DNA of 64,000 nt from Tridacna crocea (lineage: Eukaryota > Mollusca > Bivalvia > Cardiida > Cardiidae): the NCBI GenBank assembly GCA_943736015.1, contig OX031063.1:38084672-38148671 (forward strand). The letters run 5' to 3'. Positions 9,701 through 18,529 of the stretch are shown here, piece after piece (position 1 is the stretch's first letter; each line of letters begins with the position of its first letter). The translations under genes and the position numbers were made by a program. The notes under the pieces are model-generated. The model had not been told where the DNA came from and ran no database searches. It worked only from the letters and a program-made list of their open reading frames with translations.

Positions 9701-12136
9701 TTTAAAGGTTAACCCTTTACCCCATAAAGCATTTCTATGGTATCTCTAATTGACCCTTAATAACAGCAAGGGTGAAACCATTTCTTTTGTGTATATGACA
9801 CCTTTTGATGTCAAAGAAAACATTGTGGCAAAAGGTGAAATTGCTCGTGATGAGCAATTTCACCTTTTGCCACAATGTTTTCCAAAGGCTCCTACAAGCA
9901 ATGCGTAGAAATGAGTATCTATGGAGTAAAGGGTAATATCATTGAAATGACCCATGCAAAAACAAAATCTATTTATAAGACTACAAATACCTTGCCTTAC
10001 CAACATGGATCTTTTCAAAACAATTGAACCCCTGCACTACAAGGAAGAAGAGCCATTTGCAAAACAAGATAAGTGACCTTTTTAAATGCCATGAAAACAA
10101 TTGCTTGTCACAAGCATTGCACCTCTCCTGATCTTGTATTAGAAAACCATCTGCAGACAGTGTGGATAATTACCGGTAAGTCATACTTGTGAAGAAATGG
10201 ATTAACTAATCAGATTTACCTACGTCTGAAGGACTGCTCTTTCGTTATTTTTGTGATTGGGTGGAGAAACAATAAAAGAGTAACGTCGAAGCCCCCCTTC
10301 AACGTCGAAGCCCCCCTTCGGATCAAAGGTAAAGCAGACTTACATCTTGCTGCTGTTGTTGATGATGAATATTGTTGATGAGAGATCGTAATTTCCTAGC
10401 ATGCTGGAGAAGTTTTATAGTGTGGAGAACTAGAGGGTCGATTTGAAACTTTTCTGCTGGCAATGTTCTGTAATAACAGTTTAATGATCAATAATTTAAC
10501 CCTTTACTAGCCTTGTCAAAATTGAAAACATTTGCAGATGACGATTTCAATGTGGCTCAAATGGTGTAATTTTTCTTTATTGGGTAGAAAGCATTGTTGG
10601 AAAAGGAGAAAATGCTGGTTACCAGCATTTTTTTCTTTTCCCACAATGTCTTCAAAAGGCTTCTTTTCCAGGTGTATCAAAAGTCGGCATTGTGTGGTAA
10701 AGGGTTTTAGTAAACAGCAAAATTTTAAACAGTCATGTCTTAATTACTTTGAACAATAAATCATAATTTGTTTTACAAATGGGCTTTGACCTTTTACCAA
10801 TCTCTTGTTTTAACAACTCTCAGGATGAAAGCTTTAGAAAACACTGTTGGAAAAGAAAAAAATACCTGTGACCAGTATTTCTTCCTTCCCCTACAATATT
10901 TACTATCCTTTAAAAAACAAATTCCATAATGTGAGACATATTAGTCATTTTTAAATCATTCCATTTGTAATTGGGAAAAGATTTATTAAGATACTCAGCA
11001 AAACTCCAGTGTCAAATTTAATGTGATGATGCCTTTACATAATCTCTTGAGTCAACTCTTAACCAAATGACAAAACATTGGCCTCAACCAAATTGAAGAA
11101 ATTTGTGGTAGTCAAAATAAATGTAGCTCATAAGAGGATTTTTTAAGAGTAAAAAGCATTGTAGGAAAAGGAGAAAGTGCTAGTTACCAGCATTTTCTCC
11201 TGTACTCACAAAGTTTGCAAAAGCCTTTTTCTTCAAAAAACTAAAACTGCAGTTAGTGTGGTACAGGGTTAAATTTAGAGAAGTACACCTTCCTTACACA
11301 ATATGGATATCAATACAATACATTATTGGAAAAGAAGAAAAAGTTTCTCACCAGCATTTTCTCCTTTTCCAAAAATATTTTCAGCAGCCTCCATCCTACT
11401 GGCATTGTTTGAAAAAGTACGAATATATAATTTTTAAAACTGAAGCCTTTGCCACACCATTTCAAACTTTAATGACCCTGAGGAAGAAGTCTTTTGAAAA
11501 CATTGTGGGAAAAGAAGAAAATGCTAGTAACGAGCATTTTCTTCTTCTTTTCCCACAATGTTTTCATCCTATTGAAAGACAATTTTTATGTTTTGAGTAG
11601 CACTCAATATATCATCTGCTAATGCTTTCAATTTGTAACAGGCTTAACCCATTACCACACAATCCCTACATTTGACTACCCTGAAAAAAGAAGCTTTTAG
11701 AAAACATTTTTGGAAAAGGAGATAATGCTGGTAACAATGTTTTCTACCCTTCACAAAACAAATTTCAAATTTTCAGTTACTTTTATTTTGTCGTCTGCAA
11801 ATGCTTTCGATTTAGACAAACCTAGAATTTTGTCGTTTGGTAATGAGAAAATCTTATGTTTTGAGTAACATTCAGTTTATTGTCGGCTAATGCTTTCAAT
11901 TTGTAACTGGCTAAAACTTTATTGTAATGTAAAAGGCTATAGTAAATTTGTATGATAACTTTTAGTTGCAAGTCAACTCACTCATTGGTGGGCGGGTAAT
12001 GTCGACTGGAAGGTTGATGTAGCCTTGGACCATCAAGGTCAAACTGCTGGAGTTTCATCATCTGCTCCCTTTCCATAGCAACAATTCCTGGATCTGTCTC
12101 ATTAGCAGTTGGTATTTCACCCCAGTGGCTTGTCAT
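601..12136 (-). CDS. SUPT7L: SUPT7L / STAF65-gamma, SAGA complex subunit (complete, 9 coding exons)
   Basis: Coding exons, 5' to 3' on the minus strand: 12136-11982, 10467-10344, 9572-9454, 8692-8583, 7853-7732, 6751-6561, 3370-3279, 2371-2266, 760-601. They total 1179 nt (392 residues plus TAA), every join keeps frame, and all introns are GT-AG. The vertebrate protein is about 414 residues. Recognition rests on several stretches: N-terminal HWGEIP and RLHQPS, then HTIKLLQHARKLR, the histone-fold region (SVAAILSHAGYD, LETMTDITHDYYLQFTKHLR), then IIEQVFHEMGIGSV, an IREEP acidic segment, SFEEPSS and a basic C-terminal PKKK. By family knowledge this is the human homologue of yeast Spt7; its histone fold pairs with a TAF10-type partner inside SAGA, a nuclear histone-acetylation coactivator. 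The start ATG begins MTSHWGEIP, matching the family N-terminus. The 5' UTR and promoter were not identified. Introns are packed with MITEs but exons are intact. Confidence 0.9.
780..1011 (-). mobile_element. hairpin MITE family 1
   Basis: TTAA at both ends, palindrome centred near 924. Shares its right TTAA with the next copy. Intron 8 of SUPT7L, about 20 bp from the exon 9 acceptor. Confidence 0.8.
1008..1243 (-). mobile_element. hairpin MITE family 1
   Basis: TTAA-bounded, head to tail with the copy at 780-1011. Palindrome centred near 1148, with a small internal duplication on the right arm. Confidence 0.8.
1455..1910. mobile_element. composite of degraded family 1 MITEs
   Basis: Two hairpin cores near 1595 and 1820 with broken ends, probably two copies fused or inserted into each other. 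A C-rich insert at 1690-1740 separates them. Confidence 0.5.
2007..2235 (-). mobile_element. hairpin MITE family 2
   Basis: Same architecture as family 1 but with a different arm sequence (GTGGCAAAAGGTG...). Left end TTAACCCTTTAC, right end GGTAAAGAGTCAA. Palindrome centred near 2094. Confidence 0.75.
2266..2371 (-). CDS. SUPT7L: SUPT7L coding exon 8
   Basis: Residues 305-339. Weakly conserved apart from SKWTHVKSE, comparable to LWNLAHVKMEP in vertebrates. The donor at 2265 (GTTAGT) is set by the phase needed for exon 9. A MITE begins about 30 bp downstream. Confidence 0.75.
2417..2730 (-). mobile_element. hairpin MITE family 1, diverged
   Basis: Left end TAACTCATTACC, hairpin centred near 2637, right end GTGATAAAGG. 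Internal insertions make it longer than usual. Just upstream of SUPT7L exon 8. Confidence 0.6.
3279..3370 (-). CDS. SUPT7L: SUPT7L coding exon 7
   Basis: Residues 274-304, acidic. IREEPSEEIRFPV corresponds to vertebrate IKEEPVSDITFPV. Confidence 0.85.
3453..3680 (-). mobile_element. hairpin MITE family 1
   Basis: AACTCTTTACCAAAC at the left, GTAAAGGGTT at the right, hairpin centred near 3598. Terminal TTAA eroded. Intron 6 of SUPT7L. Confidence 0.7.
3937..5070 (+). mobile_element. pearl/HINE-type element P1
   Basis: Begins with a hairpin (AGGCCCT/AGGGCCT) and GCTCTACTGGC. Then come six tandem copies of a core of about 155 bp (4041-4970), an ACGG microsatellite at 4974-5011, and a 3' hairpin at 5037-5061 whose GCCAGTAGAGC is the reverse complement of the left segment. 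This matches bivalve pearl elements, now grouped with Helentron-associated elements. Intron 6 of SUPT7L. Confidence 0.75.
5250..6385 (-). mobile_element. family 1 MITE split by pearl-type element P1b
   Basis: The left half (5250-5360) ends CATTGTGG and the right half (6321-6385) begins ACAATGTTTTC. The central palindrome is lost and replaced by P1b. TTAA at both outer ends. Confidence 0.75.
5361..6320 (+). mobile_element. truncated pearl-type element P1b inside a MITE
   Basis: Starts AACAAGAG plus a hairpin (GCGGCAAATTGTCGC), then six copies of a core of about 157 bp (anchor GTGCACTGCACT near 5513, 5670, 5826, 5981, 6138, 6294). The microsatellite and 3' hairpin are absent. Both sides are halves of one MITE (5250-6385). 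Confidence 0.7.
6561..6751 (-). CDS. SUPT7L: SUPT7L coding exon 6
   Basis: Residues 211-273. It begins DIIEQVFHEMGIGSV, the most conserved stretch of the family, then a charged helix. The donor was chosen at 6560 (GTAGAA) rather than 6567 because only that choice keeps frame into exon 7; the other gives an immediate stop. Confidence 0.9.
6950..7170 (+). mobile_element. hairpin MITE family 1
   Basis: TTAA at both ends, hairpin centred near 7030. Intron 5 of SUPT7L, 23 bp from the next copy. Confidence 0.8.
7193..7680 (+). mobile_element. family 1 MITE carrying a MULE-like foldback
   Basis: Perfect palindrome centred near 7281. The 3' part is interrupted at 7383-7632 by a foldback with a 9-bp duplication. 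Confidence 0.85.
7383..7632. mobile_element. MULE-like foldback, copy 1, with 9-bp target duplication
   Basis: 250 bp with inverted arms of about 55 bp (CATCCTCGG ... CCGAGGATG; both arms carry the CCCTATTTGCTACGCTACATCGA segment or its complement). The flanks are identical 9-mers GCTTTCAAT at 7374-7382 and 7633-7641. A 9-bp duplication is typical of Mutator-like elements. It sits in a MITE in intron 5 of SUPT7L. Confidence 0.8.
7732..7853 (-). CDS. SUPT7L: SUPT7L coding exon 5 (histone fold, second part)
   Basis: Residues 170-210. LETMTDITHDYYLQFTKHLR supplies the long central helix of the histone fold, close to vertebrate LETLTDVAHEYCLKFTKLLR. The next exon begins DIIEQVFHE. Confidence 0.92.
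8154..8490. mobile_element. chimeric family 1 MITE with two hairpins
   Basis: Forward copy with hairpin near 8241 runs directly into a reverse copy with hairpin near 8406. Left TTAA at 8154-8157, right end degraded. Intron 4 of SUPT7L. Confidence 0.7.
8583..8692 (-). CDS. SUPT7L: SUPT7L coding exon 4 (histone fold, first part)
   Basis: Residues 133-169. LRQSVAAILSHAGYD is the first helix of the bromodomain-associated histone fold. The exon ends in phase 1 at the donor GTAAGC. Confidence 0.9.
9169..9399 (+). mobile_element. hairpin MITE family 1
   Basis: TTAA at 9169-9172 and 9396-9399, hairpin near 9258 with some arm mismatches. Intron 3 of SUPT7L. Confidence 0.75.
9454..9572 (-). CDS. SUPT7L: SUPT7L coding exon 3
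   Basis: Residues 94-132. Proline-rich linker (YPEAPPIPVYTG) that joins in phase 2 to the next exon to make FESDFVRGVGEP, which matches the vertebrate ESDFYRGKGEP segment. Confidence 0.86.
9709..9936 (+). mobile_element. hairpin MITE family 2
   Basis: Palindrome at 9821-9877, nearly perfect over 57 bp. Termini TTAACCCTTTACCCC and GGAGTAAAGGGTAA. Intron 2 of SUPT7L, opposite orientation to 2007-2235. Confidence 0.75.
10344..10467 (-). CDS. SUPT7L: SUPT7L coding exon 2
   Basis: Residues 52-93. It carries the HTIKLLQHARKLRSLI helix seen in vertebrate SUPT7L and ends in a run of five glutamines encoded by CAA/CAG. Donor GTAAGT. Confidence 0.87.
10496..10707 (-). mobile_element. hairpin MITE family 1
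   Basis: Left TTAA present, right end GGTAAAGGGTTT. Hairpin near 10621. Intron 1 of SUPT7L, 29 bp from the acceptor of exon 2. Confidence 0.7.
11644..11847 (+). mobile_element. family 1 MITE with deleted hairpin
   Basis: Left TTAACCCATTACC and right GTTTGGTAATGAG present. One arm of the palindrome is missing (11713-11745). A hairpin fragment of another copy precedes it at 11455-11640. Confidence 0.65.
11982..12136 (-). CDS. SUPT7L: SUPT7L coding exon 1 (start codon)
   Basis: Residues 1-51 plus two bases. It opens MTSHWGEIP and ends near RHYPPTNE before the donor GTGAGT. WGEIP and LHQPS are the family's N-terminal landmarks. Confidence 0.88.
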
Positions 12137-12280
12137 TCTTGAAAAAGTTTGTTCTCAACTTGAAACGAACTTCTTTTACCAAACAATACAATTCTTCACA
12201 TCAGAGAACTGCAACAGAAAATGTTGAAAATTATTCTGGCAAAAAAGGAGCAATTACTCTGAATGAAGCAAATGCACCTT

Positions 12281-12514
12281 TTAACTCTCTACCAAAAATC
12301 CCGAGGTTTCATAACCCTGAGAAAGAAGCCGTCTGAAAACAATGTGGGAAAAGGAGAAAATGCTGGTAACCAGCATTTTCTCCTTTTCCCACAATGTTTT
12401 CTAACCTAACCAAAACAAATTTTAATTTTTGAGTCTCATTAATTATGTTGCCTACAAAAATTAATGCTTTCAATTTGGACAAGTCTAAAATTATGTCGTT
12501 TGGTAAAGAGTTAA
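12281..12514 (+). mobile_element. hairpin MITE family 1 (first of three head to tail)
   Basis: TTAA at both ends, perfect palindrome near 12368. The right TTAA is shared with the next copy. Confidence 0.85.
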
Positions 12515-12739
12515 CCCATTACCACTCAATCCCTACTATTGACGCCCCTGAGAAAGAAGCCTTTTGAAAACACTGTGGGAAAAGGAGAAAATACTGGTAA
12601 CCAGCATTTTCTCCTTTTCCCAAAGTGTTTTCTACCCTTTCCAGAACAAATTTCTATTTTTCAGTCACCTTTATTTTGTTGTCTGCAAATGCTTTCAATT
12701 TGGACCAGTCTAAAATTTTGTCATGTGGTAAAGAGTTAA
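12511..12739 (+). mobile_element. hairpin MITE family 1 (second of three)
   Basis: TTAA-bounded at 12511-12514 and 12736-12739, palindrome near 12600. Confidence 0.85.
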
Positions 12740-12940
12740 ATCCCTACCAAACCACAAAAATTTTAGACTTGTCCAAACTCAAAGCTTTTGCAGACGACAA
12801 ACTAAATGTCACTAAAAAATTAAAACTTGTTTCCAACGGGATAGAAAACACTGTGGGAATTTTCTCATTTTCCCAACAAGGTTTTCAAATGGGTTCTATA
12901 TCTGGGTCGTAAAAACCAGGGATTGTATGGAAAAGACTTG
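12736..12940 (-). mobile_element. family 1 MITE, hairpin mostly deleted (third of three)
   Basis: Opposite orientation to its two neighbours. Keeps TAGACTTGTCC and GAAAACACTGTGGGA but lacks most of the palindrome. Confidence 0.65.
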
Positions 12941-13274
12941 GTTCAATATTTTCCATACTTTTAGAAATGAAGTTTTCTTTCTGCCAAATGTTTGTCCTTT
13001 GTGCAACAAGTGTTAACTTTAACTCTTCACCACACATACAATCCAAATTTTCACAACCCTGTAAAAGGCCTTTCAACAAAATTCGGTAAAACTTCTTAAT
13101 TAGGAGAAAATGTGTGTTTTAAATATTTAGATATTAAAACGACAGAGAATCAAGTTCTTGCAACTTAGGCTAATCTCTCTCGATTCTGCGTGTGGGGCAA
13201 TGCGGTCCCAAAGGTGTATTGGCTCCCGGGTATCGGACTAGGGTCCTTTGCTATGATAGCGGGGCCATAAATAT

Positions 13275-13370
13275 CTTCAGTCTGAAGGTCTGCTCCGATG
13301 CTTTTTTTTTTTGTTACTGGTCTGCGCAGACCTAACAAAAATAGCATCAGAGCAGACCTACAGACTGAAG
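13275..13370. repeat. foldback with 28-bp arms
   Basis: Arms 13275-13302 and 13343-13370 are inverted repeats (AGCATC-GAGCAGACCT...) with two mismatches. The loop holds a poly-T run and a 14-bp palindrome, GGTCTGCGCAGACC. Confidence 0.7.
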
Positions 13371-14194
13371 CCTTGAAAATGAAGGTAGGCCAGAAATGTG
13401 AAATGGCCCGATAGCTCAATTTCATTTTTTTTTTTTTTTTTTACAAATAAAATATATTCTGCAACATTGAAAAAGCTTATTAATGAAAACTTGTCATGGA
13501 AAAGGGAATAAAGCTTTGGCTACCGAAGTCGAACTGACTAAAGAAAGCACACTGGCTACAGAGGGAAAAAAACAGGTGCGAATCTTTCTGGTACCGATAC
13601 CGATTACAAGTAGAGCGTTATAGATTGGTGAATTTACCGGATTGGACCGGGTTTTGCAGGCTCGAACCTAATTTTACCATGTCAAGCCTGATAACCCTAG
13701 TTTTTCAGTAAACAATATAGGCCCACTCTCCTTGTAAATAAATGAGTAAAAGTTTGTGTATAGCATCATATACAGCTTTTCACATGTAATGAGCAACACT
13801 CCTCCCCATTTTTTTTTTTTTTTGGAGGGAGTAACCAACTCCACCTTCAGATCCCACGGACTGCCAGTGCCGCTTACTTGCATTCACTAGCTGGGCACTT
13901 GGTCGTGACTCTATGCAATTTCAACTACAACACTCCTCTTCCTCCTGACTTTTGAAAAAGTGACCTGAAAAAATGAACTGACAGCTACAATGATGAATAG
14001 ATGCACACTCAGACAGACAGACACGCAGACAGACGGGCAGACAAACAATGTCCAGAAACTAAAAGCAAGACACAAAAGGCTTCAAGTCAGGGATTTTTTA
14101 ACATATTCACCAAAACTGACTCACCTCCCATGTTAGGGGCTCTCATTTCTTTATTCTTACATGTGTGTACTTTGGAAAGGGCCTCAATACCCCT

Positions 14195-14396
14195 TTAACC
14201 CTTTACCAACCAACACAATTTTAGACAATTCAAAGCATGGATAAACATGACTAAAAAATTGAACAAGACTTTAGAAAAGTTGAAAATATTGTGGGAAAAG
14301 GAGAAATGCTGGTTACCAGTTTTTTTTTCCTTTTCCCACAACATTTTCAGAAGGCTTCTTCCTCTGGGTCTTAAACCAGGGATTATTTTCAGAAAT
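14195..14396 (-). mobile_element. hairpin MITE family 1, diverged
   Basis: Left TTAACCCTTTACCAACC, hairpin near 14314 with a poly-T expansion. Right end unclear. Confidence 0.6.
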
Positions 14397-16859
14397 ACCT
14401 CAATTTTCATCATAGGACTATATGTACTATATACTTTCCGATCACAAATACACTAAACTCTACAGATATGGAGCTGTACAATTCTAGTGAAAGAGGGAAC
14501 ACCTCAAAGAAGTTATTATAAATAAAACGATTATTCTAATATGACACATGGATTCGACTCTATAAACATAGTGCAACAAAAGCGTGGTAAAATCTTTATT
14601 ATTCTATTCTTTCACTCTTTTTTTCCACAGTTTTTCTGCCTTCACAATACAAAACTCTCTATTTTGCCTATTAATTAGTTGTTTAACAATGTTTCTTTTT
14701 TTTTTTTTTAATTGGGTTATTCAAAAGTTTAACAGTGTATTAAACCATAAAGAGTGTACTATTGTCAGCCCAGATTATTTGCAAGGCTCAATTACTTCTT
14801 TGATGACTATTGAAGACAAGTATTGGTCAATGTACATGATGAATTTAAACAGAAAAAAAAAAGAGACGAACGATGCAGCGCCGAGAAATTGACATATATC
14901 CGGTGATTATGTACAACCCGGTTCAACTTAGTAAATGTTCAAAGCTATTAAAGAAAGACCGCCCAAACCAATTTCGCGAGTTATTTTTTCCGCACATTCA
15001 AAATTCGCCCAAAGAATCTCGCCTTAGATAGGTACCGCCTTTGACATTTAACTGGTTTCAGTAATGCTAAACATGGTTCACACAATAAGCGAAGGGACTG
15101 TAGATCTTGTATGTATTGGTATCTGGCAGCATACAGAGCCGAAGTCTGACACTGTAGAAATCCCGGCAACACACCATAAGCAAACTGTTGCTGTATTACC
15201 AGGTGCGTAGCCAGGAATGTAATAAGTATGAAGGCCAATTTAGGCCTATTTTACATTTTCTTCTCTCTATTCCCCCCCCTTTTTTATAGACATATAAAAG
15301 AATAAATGATGGCATCTTAAAGAGCCAAGCACAACTTTATCAACTTTTTTTAAACAATCAAGACCAGACTGCATTTTGCAGACAAGACAGGTCAAGATCA
15401 AAATACACAGAACGTGCGTCGTCTGCGATTTCTTTTCTTTTTAATTTTCTGACAAAACCAATTTTGAAATTGGGAGACTTTGGTCTAGAGCTCCTTTTTC
15501 CTTCTAGGGAAAGTGTATTTATTTATTTGATGCAATGATTTAAATAGTGCACAAAGGGCTTCCGTCTGGCTATACACCAAATTACCTATTCGTTGAAAAC
15601 ATGTAGAAAAAATTTTGTGGGTCCGCATGAAAAGTTATCACATATTTGTAGAATTGGCATGAAATGTTCAGCTTAGAGATTTCTTGTAAAAACAAACACA
15701 CACAATCTTTAGATTTCTCGGAAGAATTTACTAATGCAATGAAATCTATATACTTTTTGAAGGTTGCGGTTTCAGGTAGAAGTCAAGGGAGAGCAATCTT
15801 ACAGTACTAAAGTTTAATTTTGTACGAGTTTTCTCCCTTAGATAAAAGAAACGGTAGGAGAAGGGTCATTTTAGAAGTAGTCATGTCAGTGAGAAGCATG
15901 CTGTTCGCCGAATGAATATTTCACTGAATGTGTTATGCATGTTGTAATTAATTGTTCTGTCATTCTTTTTATTGTATAACTTGAGTGAGTCGTATGTTTG
16001 TTTCATACGAGATTACCTGATCTAAATAAGACAGGTCGGGTTTTTTTTTAAACTTACGTTTAACTTACGTTGACCGGACCAAGGGTAAGTCTTTGACTTC
16101 TTGAGGTCCTTCTGTTTGACTGGATACTACTATTATCTGTTTTGGAGGTGTAGCATTGCGGTTCAAATTTATTTGGGTGAGTTTCCCAATGCCTGTTAAC
16201 CAATGCCTGTTAACCGAAGATCAAAAAGGCATTTCAATTTCCTGTCAGGCCATAACTTTGTCATTTCAAGTTTTATTCGAGTAAGTGTCGATATCTTGAA
16301 ATGCGACTGATAAAATCAATCAGTTTTATTCGGCAAGCTTTTCATGGAAAATGTAAGGGGTCGAGTTTTCTTAGGGGCGAATTATCAAGCAACACGCTTT
16401 GCGCCTTTCGGTGGTAAAAGACATTTTAATAGACAAAAGTTATTCCAAATAACTAATAAAAATAAACATAGTACATATATGTTTTCGAGAATTTTTTTTT
16501 TTTAATAACGGAGATATTATTTTTCATTCACTTCTGTACTGATATTACTATGACAACAGGAAGCTCAATGGCAGATCACTGAACTTTCATGTAACTTCTT
16601 CAGTAACATTTTGGTAAATATGATTGTGTATAAAATCCCATTGATTTGATTCGGAGTTAGGTAAATTGATTTCGAATACCGGTGTTTCATTGGCTTATAT
16701 GAATGAATGTATTTGTAGAAAAGTTTTCCTGAACAGTAGTGTGCTTAAATTTGCGTAATGCTTGGTTTGGTAGAAACACTCAGGATCTGGTCATATTCAA
16801 GAATCAATATGCTTGGTGATACTCTAGTTTGGTTAATTACATGGATAAAAACCAGTAAC

Positions 16860-16945
16860 TGCTATCTCTCTTTCTCTCTCGCTGTCTCTTTGTCCCTGTC
16901 TGTCTCTTTTTCTCTCTGTCTCTCTTTATTTATCTCTCAAAAGTT
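16860..16945 (+). repeat. pyrimidine-rich simple repeat
   Basis: Irregular CTCTCT/TGTCTC run. Confidence 0.7.
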
Positions 16946-17382
16946 CTCTCAAAATTAGACTACAGCCTAAATTGGATCTGTTACCCCATTGTGTAAAACA
17001 CCTGGCCCAGTCAGTACTGTCCTGTCAGGTAATCTTGTGTGTCCTATTATCTTGTACACTTTCCTAGATTCAGCAAGTTTGTTTGATTAATTCTGCCTGT
17101 TACAGCAGTACATATTTCTTGGACCATAGGAATTTGGAATAATAGAGAAACCTCCGAAAATAACTTAAACTTAATTTTTCATTAGAAGTTTGTCTATGAC
17201 AACATTCTGACTAATTAATTACAAATACATCCTGTGACTCAATTCTGGATTAGGCTGCTGTAACACTATTTATCTATAAATCAAACAAGTAATTTATGAA
17301 TGTCTCATTACTAAGACATATTTTACATCTTCGTATGTTAACAAACATTCCTAATATTATTTTCTCTATTAACATGCAACCT

Positions 17383-17611
17383 TTAATCAATTACCACACA
17401 GCAAAATTGCAGACCTCTATTAATTGAAAGCATTTCCAGATGACAATTTCAAAGTGGCTCAGATGGTGCAATTTTGCTATGATAGGGTAGAAAACTTTGT
17501 TGGAAAAGAAGAAAATGCTGGTTATCAGCATTTTCTCTTTTTTCCACAATGTTTTCAAAAGGCTTCTTCCTCAGCGGTGTTAAAAGTCATCATTGTGTGG
17601 TAAAGGGTTAA
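17383..17611 (-). mobile_element. hairpin MITE family 1
   Basis: TTAA at both ends, hairpin near 17523. Lies 670 bp upstream of the first TTC29 coding exon. Confidence 0.75.
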
Positions 17612-18293
17612 TAGTATTTCCTATTTGCTGCCATCTTTTTATAAGTTCTGAATCAAAGGGCTGAAGTCAACGTAAGTATTTTTTTTTTTACTGATTATTC
17701 TTTGTATGGGCCACAAATACTTAAGAAATGCTTTGCAGTAATGTTATTTGATGTAAATGTGCAAGTTACTGTTTATTTCTTGAATGTTTTTGTTTTTGGA
17801 AATCTTTTTCTAACTATCTTGAGTCATTTTCTGTCAGTAATATCAAAATGTGGTGTTATACTATCTTGAATTGAATTCCTGTTTCAAGATGTCTCCAATC
17901 CAAGTCAGAAAGGCTATTTCATTATTTCAATCACAGATTTTTCTTCATCAGCAGAATTTGCTGTTAATTTTACGCGTATATTTTTGAATTTGAAACACAT
18001 TCATCTGTATGAAATACCAAGAGAATAACTATAACATAAAGCGAGGAGAAATTCTCTGAACATTATGAAATTGCACATTTCATATTTATGTACACGAATG
18101 TGGTATGATGAATTAATCATATTATTTTCACTAGGAGAAACAATATGGTACTTAAATTCCGCTTTATTTAAAGTGTCTATTGATAAGACATTTTTTAACT
18201 TACAGAAAATGTTTGTGTATTTCATTAATTTCATTTAATTGACTTAAATATGAGTTAATTGTTCTGATCATTGTTTCAGTTAAAGAGGCCAAG

Positions 18294-18529
18294 ATGGCGG
18301 CCGCCCATATGTTGCCTCCCATCCAAGGTGCTAAGGGAGGGAGTTCACCTGGAATGGTTGGCTCAATGAAACACACCCAACCAGTGCATTTTGCTCCAGC
18401 CCCTCCTCGTGGTCCGCCTAGTGGAAGGTTGAAACCAATCAAGAAAAAGTCAAAAATTATAGAAAAAGACCAAGGTGCTGGTACTTTTGTGTCACAACAA
18501 CCTATGCTTACCAAGAGACAAACAACTGC
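18294..18529 (+). CDS. TTC29: TTC29 coding exon 1
   Basis: Residues 1-78. Low-complexity, basic and proline-rich N-terminus (PPIQG, APPRGPPSGR, KPIKKKSKI) without TPRs. The exon itself probably starts at 18280 after a TTTCAG acceptor. Confidence 0.88.

Larger units (their letters stand above)
12137..18293. other. head-to-head spacer between SUPT7L and TTC29
   Basis: 6.1 kb between two divergent start codons, so it should hold both promoters and 5' UTR exons. No coding exon was recognised. It contains MITEs at 12281-12940, 14195-14396 and 17383-17611, a foldback at 13275-13370, and a pyrimidine-rich simple stretch at 16860-16945. Candidate plus-strand donors (GTAAGT) at about 16088 and 17673 could end 5' UTR exons of TTC29. 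An open frame of 85 codons on the minus strand at 14981-15238 has no recognised similarity and may be a 5' exon or chance. Confidence 0.6.

Noticed and set aside
14981..15238. 85-codon minus-strand frame
   Set aside because: Begins with a hydrophobic stretch and lies upstream of SUPT7L, but I recognise no family and see no matching splice partners. Left as unassigned.
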